Shown piece after piece: positions 1 through 8,314 of a DNA stretch of 54,028 bases; the stretch's first letter is position 1; each line of letters starts with the position of its first letter. The stretch covers positions 1 through 54,028 of the forward strand of contig NZ_AZEB01000020.1 of assembly GCF_001434135.1 (NCBI RefSeq), given 5' to 3'. Under the pieces are notes generated by a model. That model saw only the letters and a list, made by a program, of their open reading frames with translations, had not been told where the DNA came from and did not search any database. Both the position numbers and the translations under genes were made by a program. This DNA comes from Lentilactobacillus kisonensis DSM 19906 = JCM 15041 (GTDB taxonomy: Bacteria; Bacillota; Bacilli; Lactobacillales; Lactobacillaceae).

Positions 1-2
1 AG

Positions 3-61
3 CTCGTTACTTTAGTGACGAGTAGTTCACGAAAACATGTAAGAAATTAGTCTGCTCGTCA
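3..61 (+). promoter_or_regulatory. structured leader with alternative stems
   Basis: CTCGTTAC (3-10) can pair with GTGACGAG (15-22). The same GTGACGAG is also complementary to CTCGTCA at 54-60, so two mutually exclusive hairpins are possible. It precedes the small ORF at 99-164 and a strong terminator, an arrangement that could be a leader, but it matches no riboswitch family I recognise. The window edge hides what lies upstream. Confidence 0.25.
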
Positions 62-98
62 TCATTGATGATTAATTGAAAGGATCGAGGAGATTATT

Positions 99-164
99 TT
101 GAAGAATCAGAAAACCCAAGCAGCTTTTACCCAAACACTAAAACATCTTCGAAGAGTAGCGTAA
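99..164 (+). CDS. possible 21-residue small protein
   Basis: A TTG at 99 follows a good Shine-Dalgarno (GAGGAG, 87-92) at 6 nt and opens a 21-codon frame, MKNQKTQAAFTQTLKHLRRVA, ending in TAA at 162-164. A strong hairpin terminator follows 20 nt later. The peptide is basic, lacks a membrane segment and is not recognised. The RBS plus terminator suggest a real short transcription unit or leader peptide, but size and non-ATG start keep confidence low. Confidence 0.28.
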   Translation: MKNQKTQAAFTQTLKHLRRVA

Positions 165-183
165 TAGTTAAATTTAGTTATTT

Positions 184-232
184 AAATAGCGCACCTGGTT
201 CCCTCAACATGGGAATTCGGTGCGCTATTTTA
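184..232. terminator. strong hairpin, probably bidirectional
   Basis: AAATAGCGCACC (184-195) pairs with GGTGCGCTATTT (219-230), with further pairing GTTCCC/GGGAA inside. A/T-rich tracts flank both sides, so it can end the small ORF unit on + and the ATPase gene on -. Confidence 0.7.
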
Positions 233-297
233 TATTGCCAAGAAAAGGCTTCAATAGTCCCAGTACAGTAACTGATGAAGACTTTCAGTAGGCCGAG

Positions 298-1491
298 CTA
301 CTCGGATTCCAACAGCCAATCGATAATATTAATAATTGGAATGCCATCTATTTCTTTAAATTCATAATGTTGTTGTGTAATGACAAGCTTGCGATAATTA
401 TCCTTGATCTCTAAAAGATTATCGGTTTCATGAGTATTTTTCGGCAGTTCATAAGTTACTTGGACGTAAAGGATCTCATCGATTTTTCTTGCAACAAAGT
501 CAACTTCTTTGGTGTTGAGCTTACCGACGTTAACTTTATAGCCCCTACGGATTAATTCAAGATAGACAATGTTTTCAAGCTGACCACCATAGTTACCAGG
601 ACGGCGGCCAATTGCATTTCTTCTTAGGCCCGCATCCACTATGTAGTATTTACCACTAGTTCTGAGGTATTCGCGACCACGAATGTCATATTGGCGGGCA
701 CGATAAAAAAGAAATGCGTTTTCCAGAAGTGATAAATAGCGTTCAACCGTGTGATTAGTTGTCTTAATTCCCTCACTGGAAAGAGTTCTAGCAACCTTTG
801 CCGGCTGAATGAGTTGACCAATATTATCGGCTAGAAAGGCGACTAAGGATTTAAGAATGTCAGTGTCCCTAACATTAGCCCGCATCGAAACATCGTTTAA
901 AATGATGGTATCGTATATGCCAGATAAGATGGTATCTTTAATTGGCGTATCTGCTAAAACGACTGATGGGAACCCGCCATACTGCTCATATTCGGTAAAC
1001 GATGAATCGACTTTTCTGGAATCTGGATCAATGTTTTTAGCCTGTAAAAATTCCTTAAAGGAAAATGGGTAAATTGGAATTTCTACGTAACGCCCGCTTA
1101 ATAAGGTTGCTAACTCTCCAGAGAGCATGTGCGCGTTGGAGCCGGTTAGAACGATATCACTATCATAGCTCACCCGAACGCCATTAATCACGCGTTGCCA
1201 ACCATCGACCATCTGAATCTCATCTAACAGTAGATACGTTCGAACGTTTTTATCAAGCCTATTTGCTAATAAACCCCGAAGCTGGTCTGCAGTTTGAATT
1301 TTAAGGAGAGAAAAATCTTCAAAGTTGAAATAGATAATGTTGTCTGCTGGAATTCCTTGCGATAACAAGTAATCCCGATAAAGCATTAGTAGCACCGATT
1401 TTCCTGCTCGGCGAACGCCTGTGATAATTTTGATGTTTTCGTTATCTTTAAGTTGGATTAATCGTTTTAAATAAGTTGGCCGCTGAATCAT
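298..1491 (-). CDS. AAA-family ATPase with C-terminal DUF4143
   Basis: This 397-residue protein has a Walker A (G-V-R-R-A-G-K-S, residues 25-32), a Walker B-like hydrophobic run ending LLLDE (87-91), a sensor-like TGSN segment and a C-terminal half with the layout of DUF4143, a nuclease-fold-like domain. Family members are common accessory ATPases whose substrate is mostly unknown; a DNA- or mobile-element-related role is only a guess. The ATG at 1491 has an SD (GGAG, complement of 1502-1505). Upstream lie four 16-bp palindromes spaced exactly 39 bp apart, the nearest at the likely transcription start, suggesting tight control. A possible -10 (TATAAT) is the complement of 1523-1528. It is probably monocistronic. 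Family assignment is confident; function is not. Confidence 0.85.
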   Translation of the reverse strand: MIQRPTYLKRLIQLKDNENIKIITGVRRAGKSVLLMLYRDYLLSQGIPADNIIYFNFEDFSLLKIQTADQLRGLLANRLDKNVRTYLLLDEIQMVDGWQRVINGVRVSYDSDIVLTGSNAHMLSGELATLLSGRYVEIPIYPFSFKEFLQAKNIDPDSRKVDSSFTEYEQYGGFPSVVLADTPIKDTILSGIYDTIILNDVSMRANVRDTDILKSLVAFLADNIGQLIQPAKVARTLSSEGIKTTNHTVERYLSLLENAFLFYRARQYDIRGREYLRTSGKYYIVDAGLRRNAIGRRPGNYGGQLENIVYLELIRRGYKVNVGKLNTKEVDFVARKIDEILYVQVTYELPKNTHETDNLLEIKDNYRKLVITQQHYEFKEIDGIPIINIIDWLLESE

Positions 1492-1507
1492 GACTGATCA
1501 TCTCCAA

Positions 1508-1640
1508 TGGAAGTATCCCTCCATTATAACTGAATTGATAGTGATATGGAAGTATAGTTCCATTTAATCACAAAATCCCAAAAAGTGGAAGGGTACTTCC
1601 ATCTAACTGTTAAACTAAAAAATATGGAAGTATCCTTCCT
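1508..1640. repeat. four 16-bp palindromes at exact 39-bp period
   Basis: Copies lie at 1508-1523, 1547-1562, 1586-1601 and 1625-1640, with consensus TGGAAGTATCCTTCCA (TGGAAG / CTTCCA arms around 4 nt). Start-to-start distance is 39 bp in all three intervals. The three 23-bp intervening sequences are AT-rich and unrelated. The block fills the space between the fumarase stop and the ATPase RBS, so it is probably a multi-site operator for the ATPase gene. Copy 1 overlaps the predicted start site and copy 2 the -35 region. Confidence 0.85.
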
Positions 1641-1680
1641 AATTATTAATAAACGATTACTGATCTCTAGTCCTAATAAG

Positions 1681-3069
1681 TTATGAATCCTGTTGCTCAA
1701 TATTGGTCATATCCAGTGGTTTCATCCACTTATCAAAATCAGTGCCACTTACATAGCCTAATTTGATTGCGGCGTCCTTTAACTTGGTACCATCTTGATG
1801 AGCTAACTGAGCGATCTCTGCCGCCTTATGATAACCAATGTGTGGCGACAGTGCCGTGACCGTCATCAGCGAATTATCCACGAGTTCCTGCATTCTGTCG
1901 GCGTTAACGGTCATGCCAGCCACTAGTTTGTCAGTGAAATGATGGAGAATGCCAGTGAGTAGCGTGGTTGATTCGAGAAAACTGAAGATAATTACCGGTT
2001 TGTACACGTTCATTTCGAAATTTCCTTGACTAGCAGCTACTTCGATTGTTGTATCGTTACCCATTACTCGGGTGGCCGCCATCGTGATGGCTTCTGCCTG
2101 AGTTGGGTTGACCTTGCCGGGCATGATTGAGGAACCAGGTTCGTTGGCGGGAATCGTTAATTCACCATAACCGGCCCTGGGACCGCTGGCTAAAAAGCGG
2201 ATGTCGTTAGCAATTTTTAATAAGTCACCAGCCAGTGTTCTGATTGCACCGTGAGTGACCGTTAATCCGGAATGATTACTCAAGCCAAAAAATTTATTTT
2301 GAGTTCTAAACGGCAGTGAATAGTTATCGCTTAACATTGCAACCATCTTGGTATCAAATCCTGGTAAGGTGTTAAGGCCAGTGCCCACTGCAGTTCCGCC
2401 AATCGGTAATTCTAGTAAGGTATCACTGGTTTCCGTAATGTAGTGACGGTCGTGTTCTAGTGTGCTTACCCAACCACTGATTTCTTGACCAAAGGTAAGC
2501 GGGGTCGCGTCCTGTAAATGGGTGCGGCCAATTTTAACAACTTGCCAGTACTGTTGCTGTTTGTCTTTAAGAACCGCAATCAGGTGTTTGATTTCAGTTT
2601 CCAATTTAGTGACTGATTGATAGGCGGCAATGTTCATTGCTGAAGGAAATGTATCGTTAGAACTCTGGGAATGATTGACATCATCGTTCGGTAGGATTTC
2701 AATCCTTGAATCGAGTTGTTTGCAAAGGTTTGCGATCACTTCGTTCACGTTCATGTTGGTTTGCGTTCCTGATCCCGTTTGAAAGACGCGAAGAGGGAAA
2801 TCAGCCATGAGATTTTGGTCAGTTAGTGATAATAATTGGCGGCAAACTTTTTCAATCAAGGTTGCTTTGTCAGCTGCTAAGCTACCCTGTGCTTGATTCA
2901 CTTTAGCGGCAGCCAACTTAATGGTAATCAGTGATTTAATGATTTGAACGGGCATCACTGGCCCGGTTGGGAAATTATTGCGGCTACGTTCAGTTTGTGG
3001 TCCCCACAAAGCATTCTTTGGCACCTTTACTTTACCCAATGTATCTTCTTCAATTCGATAGTCAGTCAT
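1681..3069 (-). CDS. fumC: class II fumarate hydratase
   Basis: FumC interconverts fumarate and L-malate as a soluble, metal-independent homotetramer. The 462-residue length is normal. Visible signatures are the fumarase/aspartase loop G-S-S-I-M-P-G-K-V-N-P near residues 312-325, carrying the catalytic Ser region; G-R-T-H-L-Q-D-A near residue 185; and the N-terminal G-P-Q-T-E-R-S-R. In a lactobacillus without a full TCA cycle this usually serves malate/fumarate conversion toward succinate or malate supply. The ATG at 3069 is preceded by an SD (AAGGAGCG). No partner gene adjoins it; it is transcribed away from the D-hydroxyacid dehydrogenase. No clear terminator was seen downstream, where the palindrome array begins about 40 bp away. 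Confidence 0.95.
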   Translation of the reverse strand: MTDYRIEEDTLGKVKVPKNALWGPQTERSRNNFPTGPVMPVQIIKSLITIKLAAAKVNQAQGSLAADKATLIEKVCRQLLSLTDQNLMADFPLRVFQTGSGTQTNMNVNEVIANLCKQLDSRIEILPNDDVNHSQSSNDTFPSAMNIAAYQSVTKLETEIKHLIAVLKDKQQQYWQVVKIGRTHLQDATPLTFGQEISGWVSTLEHDRHYITETSDTLLELPIGGTAVGTGLNTLPGFDTKMVAMLSDNYSLPFRTQNKFFGLSNHSGLTVTHGAIRTLAGDLLKIANDIRFLASGPRAGYGELTIPANEPGSSIMPGKVNPTQAEAITMAATRVMGNDTTIEVAASQGNFEMNVYKPVIIFSFLESTTLLTGILHHFTDKLVAGMTVNADRMQELVDNSLMTVTALSPHIGYHKAAEIAQLAHQDGTKLKDAAIKLGYVSGTDFDKWMKPLDMTNIEQQDS

Positions 3070-3265
3070 GTTGTTCGCTCCTTATTCATACTTTGGTTTC
3101 CATTTTACCGCATTGATGGCTGATTTGACCGATTGAATTGGCCGTTTATTTAATTTTTGGTCGATGGTACTTTGAGCAACGGCAATTTTGTTGGGTTGGA
3201 AACTGGGAAGATCACTGGGCGATCAGTGTGGGTAGCCATTCAAGCTGAATTAAGGAAAGCTGTTT

Positions 3266-3294
3266 TTGACAAGCAGTCTTAAATGAGGTATGTT
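3266..3294 (+). promoter_or_regulatory. sigma-A-type promoter for D-hydroxyacid dehydrogenase
   Basis: TTGACA at 3266-3271 and TATGTT at 3289-3294 are separated by 17 nt, about 65 bp before the start codon. The remaining 3070-3265 interval shows nothing else I can identify. Confidence 0.6.
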
Positions 3295-3356
3295 ATCAGC
3301 GAATTCTAACTATTTTATAATAGTGAAATTAGCCAAAAACGGATCGAGCTGGTGAC

Positions 3357-4367
3357 ATGATGAAGAAAATTTTAGCGTTTAATATCTTGGATTACGAAAA
3401 AGAATTCGTGGGTCAATGGGCGACTGACCACCCTGACGTTCAGGTTGATTTTAATCAGATTGAACTGCATGACGATACGGTTGACTTGGTAAAGGGCTAT
3501 GACGGTATTGATTACCGCCAGCGCAGTAAGGTTAGTACAACACCGGATTTGTATCGAAAGCTTCACAACTATGGGATTAAGCAGCTGGCACTGCGGTCGG
3601 CGGGCGTTGATTCCTGTCAACTGCAATGGGCTAAACATTACGGGCTCACCGTTACAAACGTGCCGTCCTACTCACCAGAGGCGGTCGCTGAAATGACGTT
3701 GACCCACGCAATGAATTTGGTTCGCCACATTCCCCAATTTCAATCCAGAATGCAACGGAATGATTACATCGTCGAAGGTTTGAGATCCCGTGAATTATCG
3801 GAATTAACGATTGGCATTATTGGCGTTGGCCGAATTGGCAGTACGGTTGCCCGAATTTTTAACCAGTTTGGTGCCACGGTGCTCGGTAATGATTACAAAG
3901 AAAATCCAGCGTTAAAGGGGATTGTGACCTATACTTCCAAAGAAAAAATTTATCGAACAGCCGATATTGTGACGATGCACGTTTATATGAGCGAAGACAA
4001 CTATCACATGGTTAGCAAGGAGCAGTTTACCATGATGAAACCATCTGCATTTCTGATTAACTGTTCTAGAGGGCCGGTGGTGGATACGGATGCATTGATT
4101 GCCGCCCTTGAAAACAAGCAGATCGCCGGTGCCGGCATTGATGTAATTGAAGATGAAACTCAGATTTTTAACCAAACCTTTGAAGGTCAGCGGGAAATTC
4201 CGTTGAAGGCTTACGAAAAATTAAAAGCCTTTGATAATGTCTTTTTGACACCTCACGTGGCGTTTTATACGGATATTGCCGTTGAAAATATGGTCAAGCA
4301 GTCATTGGATGACACGCTGAAATTAATTAGTGGTGGGCAGAGTGATCATGTGATTAAGGCGGTTTAG
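3357..4367 (+). CDS. ldhD: D-2-hydroxyacid dehydrogenase, D-lactate dehydrogenase type
   Basis: This NAD-dependent enzyme of 336 residues belongs to the D-isomer 2-hydroxyacid dehydrogenase family and probably reduces pyruvate or another 2-keto acid to the D-hydroxy acid. The Rossmann motif G-V-G-R-I-G is near residue 157. The catalytic Arg lies in C-S-R-G-P-V-V-D, the Glu in D-V-I-E-D-E, and the His in T-P-H-V-A-F-Y-T-D, the last pattern being typical of D-lactate dehydrogenases. Length is normal. Two ATGs are adjacent (3357 and 3360). The RBS is weak (GGAT...), and a good promoter lies at 3266-3294. The gene is monocistronic with its own terminator. Lactobacilli carry several paralogues, so a 2-hydroxyisocaproate-type substrate cannot be excluded. 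Confidence 0.88.
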   Translation: MMKKILAFNILDYEKEFVGQWATDHPDVQVDFNQIELHDDTVDLVKGYDGIDYRQRSKVSTTPDLYRKLHNYGIKQLALRSAGVDSCQLQWAKHYGLTVTNVPSYSPEAVAEMTLTHAMNLVRHIPQFQSRMQRNDYIVEGLRSRELSELTIGIIGVGRIGSTVARIFNQFGATVLGNDYKENPALKGIVTYTSKEKIYRTADIVTMHVYMSEDNYHMVSKEQFTMMKPSAFLINCSRGPVVDTDALIAALENKQIAGAGIDVIEDETQIFNQTFEGQREIPLKAYEKLKAFDNVFLTPHVAFYTDIAVENMVKQSLDDTLKLISGGQSDHVIKAV

Positions 4368-4412
4368 TAGTCTGAATGAGTTGAGTAGTATGACACTTAA
4401 AAATGGGAAGAG

Positions 4413-4438
4413 AGTCCTCGTGATGCGGGGGCTTTTTG
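4413..4438 (+). terminator. rho-independent terminator
   Basis: AGTCCTCG (4413-4420) pairs with CGGGGGCT (4425-4432), using two G-U pairs, and is followed by TTTTTG. It ends the D-hydroxyacid dehydrogenase gene. Confidence 0.7.
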
Positions 4439-4527
4439 TTTACGACAATTTGGGACTGACCTTAATGATATTTTTCATATCGAGTGTAAAAGTCATGTAA
4501 AAAGACACCTAATGAGTTAATTTACGG

Positions 4528-4574
4528 TTGCAAGAATAAAAACTAATGTTATAGTGTAGCAGTTATATATAACA
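4528..4574 (+). promoter_or_regulatory. promoter and palindrome before S53 peptidase
   Basis: TTGCAA (4528-4533) and TATAGT (4550-4555) are spaced 16 nt. Just downstream is the perfect 12-bp palindrome GTTATATATAAC (4563-4574), flanked by AGTGT/ACACT, which may be an operator or an early transcript hairpin. The untranslated leader to the ATG is about 100 nt. Confidence 0.45.
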
Positions 4575-4667
4575 CTAGTATTAGTCCTAAAGCTAATTAA
4601 TAGATTAGGTACTTTATGCTAATAAGAAGATATGGGGGAACATCAGCCAAAGGAGTGCGAGTTTTAA

Positions 4668-6587
4668 ATGAAACGTTGGGTTAGAAACGTTGTATTACCA
4701 GTTGTCGGGTTACTAGCAATGGGCGTTAGTAGTCAGGCGGCTGCCGCCAAAGCACCGAATGCCATTGATAAGGCCTACAGTCAGGTGACTTCAGCGCCAC
4801 TAATTAAGCCTGATCATGTGACTGCTAATACGGTAACGACGTTTGATATTGTGTTGCAGCCTAGAAATAAATCAGGATTTTTCAAACAAGCAATGGCGGT
4901 TAATACGCCGGGGAGTTCTCAATTTAAGCATTACCTGACGCCATCTGGTATTAGGGAGAGCTATGGGCAGTCTAAGCAGGTAACCAATCAGTGGCAAGCC
5001 TATTTAAAAAAGCGCCACTTAAAAGCGTTTGTTTATGATAATGGGTTGTTGCTGAGCGTTTCTGGCAAGGTTAAATATATTGATAAGTTATTTAAAGTCA
5101 ACTTAAATCAGGCAACCTACCACACTGATCCACTGCAGTTTGGTAAAGCCAAGCCGCATATCCCTGATCGTTTGGCTAAAACTGTCTGGACGGTTTTAGG
5201 AATGGGTGACCATAACAAAAAGTTTGTTTTTCCAGACGCAAGCGTTCAAATGATGAAGAAAGCCAATCGCGTTCCAAAAGATGTGGATTCAACCAAGCAG
5301 TTTGCAAGTGATTACAACGTCAATCCGCTATATAAACAGGGATTAACGGGAAAGGGCCAAACGGTTGGTATCATCAGCTTTGGTGACCTAGTTAAATCAA
5401 ATGCATTCAAATTCTGGCAAAACCAAGGTGCCAGCACTAGGCGAAACCGGCTAAAAGTTGAATCCGTCCCTGGAAATCTATTTAAAAAAGGCTTCATCAG
5501 TCGGGATGAATCGGAAACAACAATGGACGTTGAATATGCTGGGGCGGTGGCACCAAAAGCTAACATTAAGGTTTATTGGGAACATAATGTCGCCCCAACG
5601 TTTATGAATACCATCAACGCCTATTCAACAGCCTTCAATGAAAATCAAGTTGGATCAATCTCGAATAGTTGGGGACTGGCGCCGAGTTCAATATCTAACT
5701 TGTTAGTCCATCGAAAAGTACTGCCCACCAACTATCTACAGGTATTGAATCTCATTATTGCGCAAGGTGCCCTACAAGGAATCTCTTGTTTCACTGCTTC
5801 AGGAGATACGGGTGCGTTGATCAATTCAATCCATGGCGTTTCTGGTAACAAAGCGATCCTTAATCGAACCGTCAGCGATTCAGATCCAATTAGTGCCAAT
5901 CCCTGGATAACGTCATGTGGCGGAACCATACCAGCGGAAACAAGCAAAAATCTCTGGTTAAATTCGATTAAATTAGGCAATGTATCAATCAAAAAGGAAC
6001 GATCATGGGGATTCGATTGGGCGTGGCATTATCTTGAAAATCATTCAACTAATCGGGTGATGCTAAGAAGTGTTCATGGCTTTGCGGCTGGAGGCGGTGG
6101 CTTTAGTCATTTAAATCCGACACCAGCTTACCAATTAGGCGTTCCCGGGGTTAATACCTTTAATGCCCGCCAATATATTTCGTACCTGGCGCAGCCAATC
6201 TTTAATTCACCGCTAATTCACGGAAAAGATTCTGGCCGCAACTATCCAGATGTCTCAGCGAACACTGGTGGCTTAAAGGGATACCTAATTTATCAAAAGG
6301 AAAAGAAGCAGTCTCCCTGGGTTGAAGGGGGAGGCACCAGCATCGTGTCGCCACAATACGCGGGGATAACGGCACTGATTAATAGCCAATCAGGAAGACA
6401 ACGGATGGGTTTTTGGAACGCTCAGATTTATCAATTAGCCCAGCAATCGGATTCACCGTTTCACCCGTTGAATGATACAACCAATAATTCGAATATGTAC
6501 TATACGGGTCAGCCTGGGACCGTTTATAACCAGGCGAGTGGTCTCGGGACGACCGATTTTGCAAAATTATCAAAGGCTTACCAATAA
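4668..6587 (+). CDS. secreted S53 (sedolisin/kumamolisin-type) peptidase
   Basis: The 639-residue preproprotein starts with a signal peptide (K-R-W-V-R-N, hydrophobic core, cleavage near S-Q-A-A-A-A, about residue 26). A pro-kumamolisin activation domain follows (about 35-190), then the S53 catalytic domain. The sedolisin residues are visible: E283 and D287 in E-T-T-M-D, oxyanion Asp380 in S-G-D-T-G, and Ser558 in G-G-T-S. A probable Ca-binding region (N-Y-P-D-V-S-A) is near residue 530. S53 enzymes are acid-active endopeptidases, which suits a lactic acid bacterium, where it may act extracellularly in protein breakdown. No LPXTG or other wall anchor is seen. A full paralogue lies at 48862-50739. 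The ATG has an SD (AAAGGAGTG). Confidence 0.92.
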   Translation: MKRWVRNVVLPVVGLLAMGVSSQAAAAKAPNAIDKAYSQVTSAPLIKPDHVTANTVTTFDIVLQPRNKSGFFKQAMAVNTPGSSQFKHYLTPSGIRESYGQSKQVTNQWQAYLKKRHLKAFVYDNGLLLSVSGKVKYIDKLFKVNLNQATYHTDPLQFGKAKPHIPDRLAKTVWTVLGMGDHNKKFVFPDASVQMMKKANRVPKDVDSTKQFASDYNVNPLYKQGLTGKGQTVGIISFGDLVKSNAFKFWQNQGASTRRNRLKVESVPGNLFKKGFISRDESETTMDVEYAGAVAPKANIKVYWEHNVAPTFMNTINAYSTAFNENQVGSISNSWGLAPSSISNLLVHRKVLPTNYLQVLNLIIAQGALQGISCFTASGDTGALINSIHGVSGNKAILNRTVSDSDPISANPWITSCGGTIPAETSKNLWLNSIKLGNVSIKKERSWGFDWAWHYLENHSTNRVMLRSVHGFAAGGGGFSHLNPTPAYQLGVPGVNTFNARQYISYLAQPIFNSPLIHGKDSGRNYPDVSANTGGLKGYLIYQKEKKQSPWVEGGGTSIVSPQYAGITALINSQSGRQRMGFWNAQIYQLAQQSDSPFHPLNDTTNNSNMYYTGQPGTVYNQASGLGTTDFAKLSKAYQ

Positions 6588-6623
6588 CTTTGAGACTTGG
6601 AATAGATATTTAAAGCCAAAATA

Positions 6624-6671
6624 AGCGGGTTATCCAGACAGTTGTGATTTTGACTGTTTGGATAACCCGCT
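6624..6671. terminator. long bidirectional hairpin between convergent genes
   Basis: AGCGGGTTATCCAGACAGT (6624-6642) pairs with its near-perfect complement at 6653-6671, a 19-bp stem with one mismatch. It sits between the S53 gene (+) and the C26 gene (-). On the minus strand it is followed by a T-rich tract. Confidence 0.75.
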
Positions 6672-6727
6672 TGTATTATGAAGAAGAGCTAACTATTTTT
6701 GGACTTGTAGATAGTTGGTTAATTAGA

Positions 6728-7456
6728 CTATTTTTTGGCTGCTTCTGCTCGGTGGATAAAGTTTTTAAATAACGCGGCCATTTGCTCGTTGTTTTCAAAC
6801 ATAAATTCTGGATGCCACTGGACTGCCAGGATGAGATCGTCGTTCTCGCTCTCCAACCCTTCAATGACGCCATCCTTGGCGAGGGCAGTTAATTTAAGGC
6901 CGGGTGCCAGGGCTTTGACGGCCTCATGGTGATGGCTGTTAACCAGCGTCTGGTCGCCCCCGCCAATGATTGATTCCAGTTGGGTTTCTGGTGTGATTGA
7001 AATGGTGTGTGTCCCCTGATTCATCGGGGCCTTTTGGAAGTGTTGGAACGTTTGGCGGTCACGTTGACTTTCCAAGTCTTGGTAAACACTGCCGCCAAGG
7101 GCTACGTTGATAATCTGCATGCCACGGCACAGACCCAAGAGTGGCACTTTGTTTGCGGCTGCTAGTTTAACTAATTGAATTTCACTCTCATCTAGCAATG
7201 CGTCGGTGTCGCCAAGCTTGGATAATGGTTCCTCACCATAGAAACGGGGCGCAACATCTGGTCCTCCCGGTAGCATGATACCAGCACATAAATTAAGATA
7301 AGTGCTCATTAATTCGGGCTGGCGAGTGGGAATCGGCACGGCAACGCCACCGGCAGCAGTAACTGCGCTAATGTCAGCTTGATTAACGCTATTGCGTTGC
7401 AGGCCGTTAACGATGCGGATTTCGGCTGGGATGCCGATGATTGGTTTATGAGTCAT
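6728..7456 (-). CDS. C26-family gamma-glutamyl hydrolase-like class I amidotransferase
   Basis: This cytosolic 242-residue protein is a stand-alone class I glutamine-amidotransferase fold of the PuuD / gamma-glutamyl-GABA hydrolase group (peptidase C26). The nucleophile is Cys110 in L-L-G-L-C-R-G-M-Q, and the His/Glu pair is in Q-W-H-P-E-F around residues 216-218. N-terminal P-I-I-G-I-P and M-L-P-G-G-P-D-V match the family. It should cleave a gamma-glutamyl amide bond; the natural substrate cannot be read from sequence. The ATG at 7456 has an SD (AGGAGG, complement near 7463-7470). It is monocistronic, with hairpins on both sides, and has no polyamine or GABA genes beside it. Confidence 0.88.
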   Translation of the reverse strand: MTHKPIIGIPAEIRIVNGLQRNSVNQADISAVTAAGGVAVPIPTRQPELMSTYLNLCAGIMLPGGPDVAPRFYGEEPLSKLGDTDALLDESEIQLVKLAAANKVPLLGLCRGMQIINVALGGSVYQDLESQRDRQTFQHFQKAPMNQGTHTISITPETQLESIIGGGDQTLVNSHHHEAVKALAPGLKLTALAKDGVIEGLESENDDLILAVQWHPEFMFENNEQMAALFKNFIHRAEAAKK

Positions 7457-7538
7457 AGTAGGACCTCCTTAGGGTTATATGAGTATCTGCTTGAATGGTA
7501 CAACATATCTGCAACTAATGGGTAAATATGGAATGCAA

Positions 7539-7568
7539 ACGGCAGCCAGATAGATCACCGGCTGCCGT
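7539..7568 (-). terminator. hairpin terminator after cobalamin adenosyltransferase
   Basis: ACGGCAGCC (7539-7547) pairs with GGCTGCCGT (7560-7568). The T-tract is poor on the minus strand and better on plus (TCTTGTTT). It lies between pduO and the C26 gene. Confidence 0.5.
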
Positions 7569-7583
7569 CTTGTTTAATTATAG

Positions 7584-7617
7584 TAGGACAATTTCTAACC
7601 GCTTTGCTTTACTCACT
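7584..7617 (-). repeat. collapsed nested-hairpin repeat remnant
   Basis: Read on the minus strand, GTGAG, AAAGCAAAGCGGTTAGAAA and TGTCCTA are directly joined. These are the left end and right tail of the dispersed repeat family with the whole hairpin interior missing. It lies just downstream of the adenosyltransferase stop, in the same orientation as other 3'-flanking copies. Confidence 0.6.
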
Positions 7618-7628
7618 CTTGTTAATCA

Positions 7629-8168
7629 TTAACTAAGTTTACTCAGCTCTTCATCATAACCATCCAAGAAGTTGGCATATCGAGCCAGCATAAACAGATA
7701 GTCTGACAGCCGATTTAAGTAACTGAGACTATCAGCCGAAATTTCCTGTTCCTTATCGTTGAGTTCAATGACTTGGCGTTCAGCCTTTCGGGCAAGTGAA
7801 CGGGCGTATTGAAGAGCAGCACCACTTTGGTTACCACCTGGTAAAATGAACGCCTTGATTCGTGGGAATTTAGTCGAAATGTCATCAATTTCATCTTCTA
7901 GCTGTTTGGTGGTGTCAGCGGTGATATTATGATGCCGCTTAACGGTGATGTCAGCTTGTAGCTCATAAAGATTACGTTGCAGCCGCTTTAGTTTGGGTGC
8001 TAGTTCTTGGGCTTTAGGTGACAGAATCGAAATGACGTAGCCGATCCATGATTCAAGCTCGTCAAGTGATCCCAACGCGCTAATTTGTAGGTCATACTTT
8101 GGAACCATTTTACCGGTGACTTGCTTGGTCTTACCATGGTCGCCGACCTTTGTATAAATTTTAACCAT
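7629..8168 (-). CDS. pduO: PduO-type cob(I)alamin adenosyltransferase
   Basis: The 179-residue enzyme transfers the 5'-deoxyadenosyl group of ATP to cob(I)alamin, giving adenosylcobalamin. The N-terminal ATP loop K-I-Y-T-K-V-G-D-H-G-K-T (residues 3-14) is diagnostic, and the A-R-S-L-A-R-K-A-E-R helix (about residues 128-138) matches the ATP/cobalamin-binding Arg pattern. Its upstream neighbour on the same strand is the AdoCbl-dependent ribonucleotide reductase, the most obvious user of the product. The two are separated by a terminator and a repeat element, so they are likely separate transcripts. The ATG at 8168 has an SD (GGAGGAG). No pdu or glycerol dehydratase genes are in view, so the symbol denotes only the enzyme type. 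Confidence 0.92.
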   Translation of the reverse strand: MVKIYTKVGDHGKTKQVTGKMVPKYDLQISALGSLDELESWIGYVISILSPKAQELAPKLKRLQRNLYELQADITVKRHHNITADTTKQLEDEIDDISTKFPRIKAFILPGGNQSGAALQYARSLARKAERQVIELNDKEQEISADSLSYLNRLSDYLFMLARYANFLDGYDEELSKLS

Positions 8169-8205
8169 TGTGCATCTCCTCCGTTTCCAAATCCATTTTA
8201 CAAAG

Positions 8206-8243
8206 AAAAACGGCCAAAAACAAAGTTATTTTTGGTCGTTTTT
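8206..8243. terminator. bidirectional terminator
   Basis: AAAAACGGCCAAAAA (8206-8220) pairs with TTTTTGGTCGTTTTT (8229-8243) with one wobble. U-runs form on either strand. It separates the ribonucleotide reductase and adenosyltransferase transcription units. Confidence 0.75.
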
Positions 8244-8314
8244 GGATAGTTAGAATGTATAGATATTATTCGCTGTGGTGGTGAACCATAGAACATACTA
8301 TGCGGACGTTCTAT

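Noticed and set aside
639-821. Small overlapping frames within the ATPase, fumarase, reductase and other large genes
   Set aside because: They lie out of frame inside well-supported genes, have no RBS and encode no recognisable domains.
1508-1640. Possible CRISPR array (regular repeats with unique 23-bp spacers)
   Set aside because: The repeat is only 16 bp, copies differ from each other, there are four units, no cas genes are present, and the block fits an operator array at a promoter.
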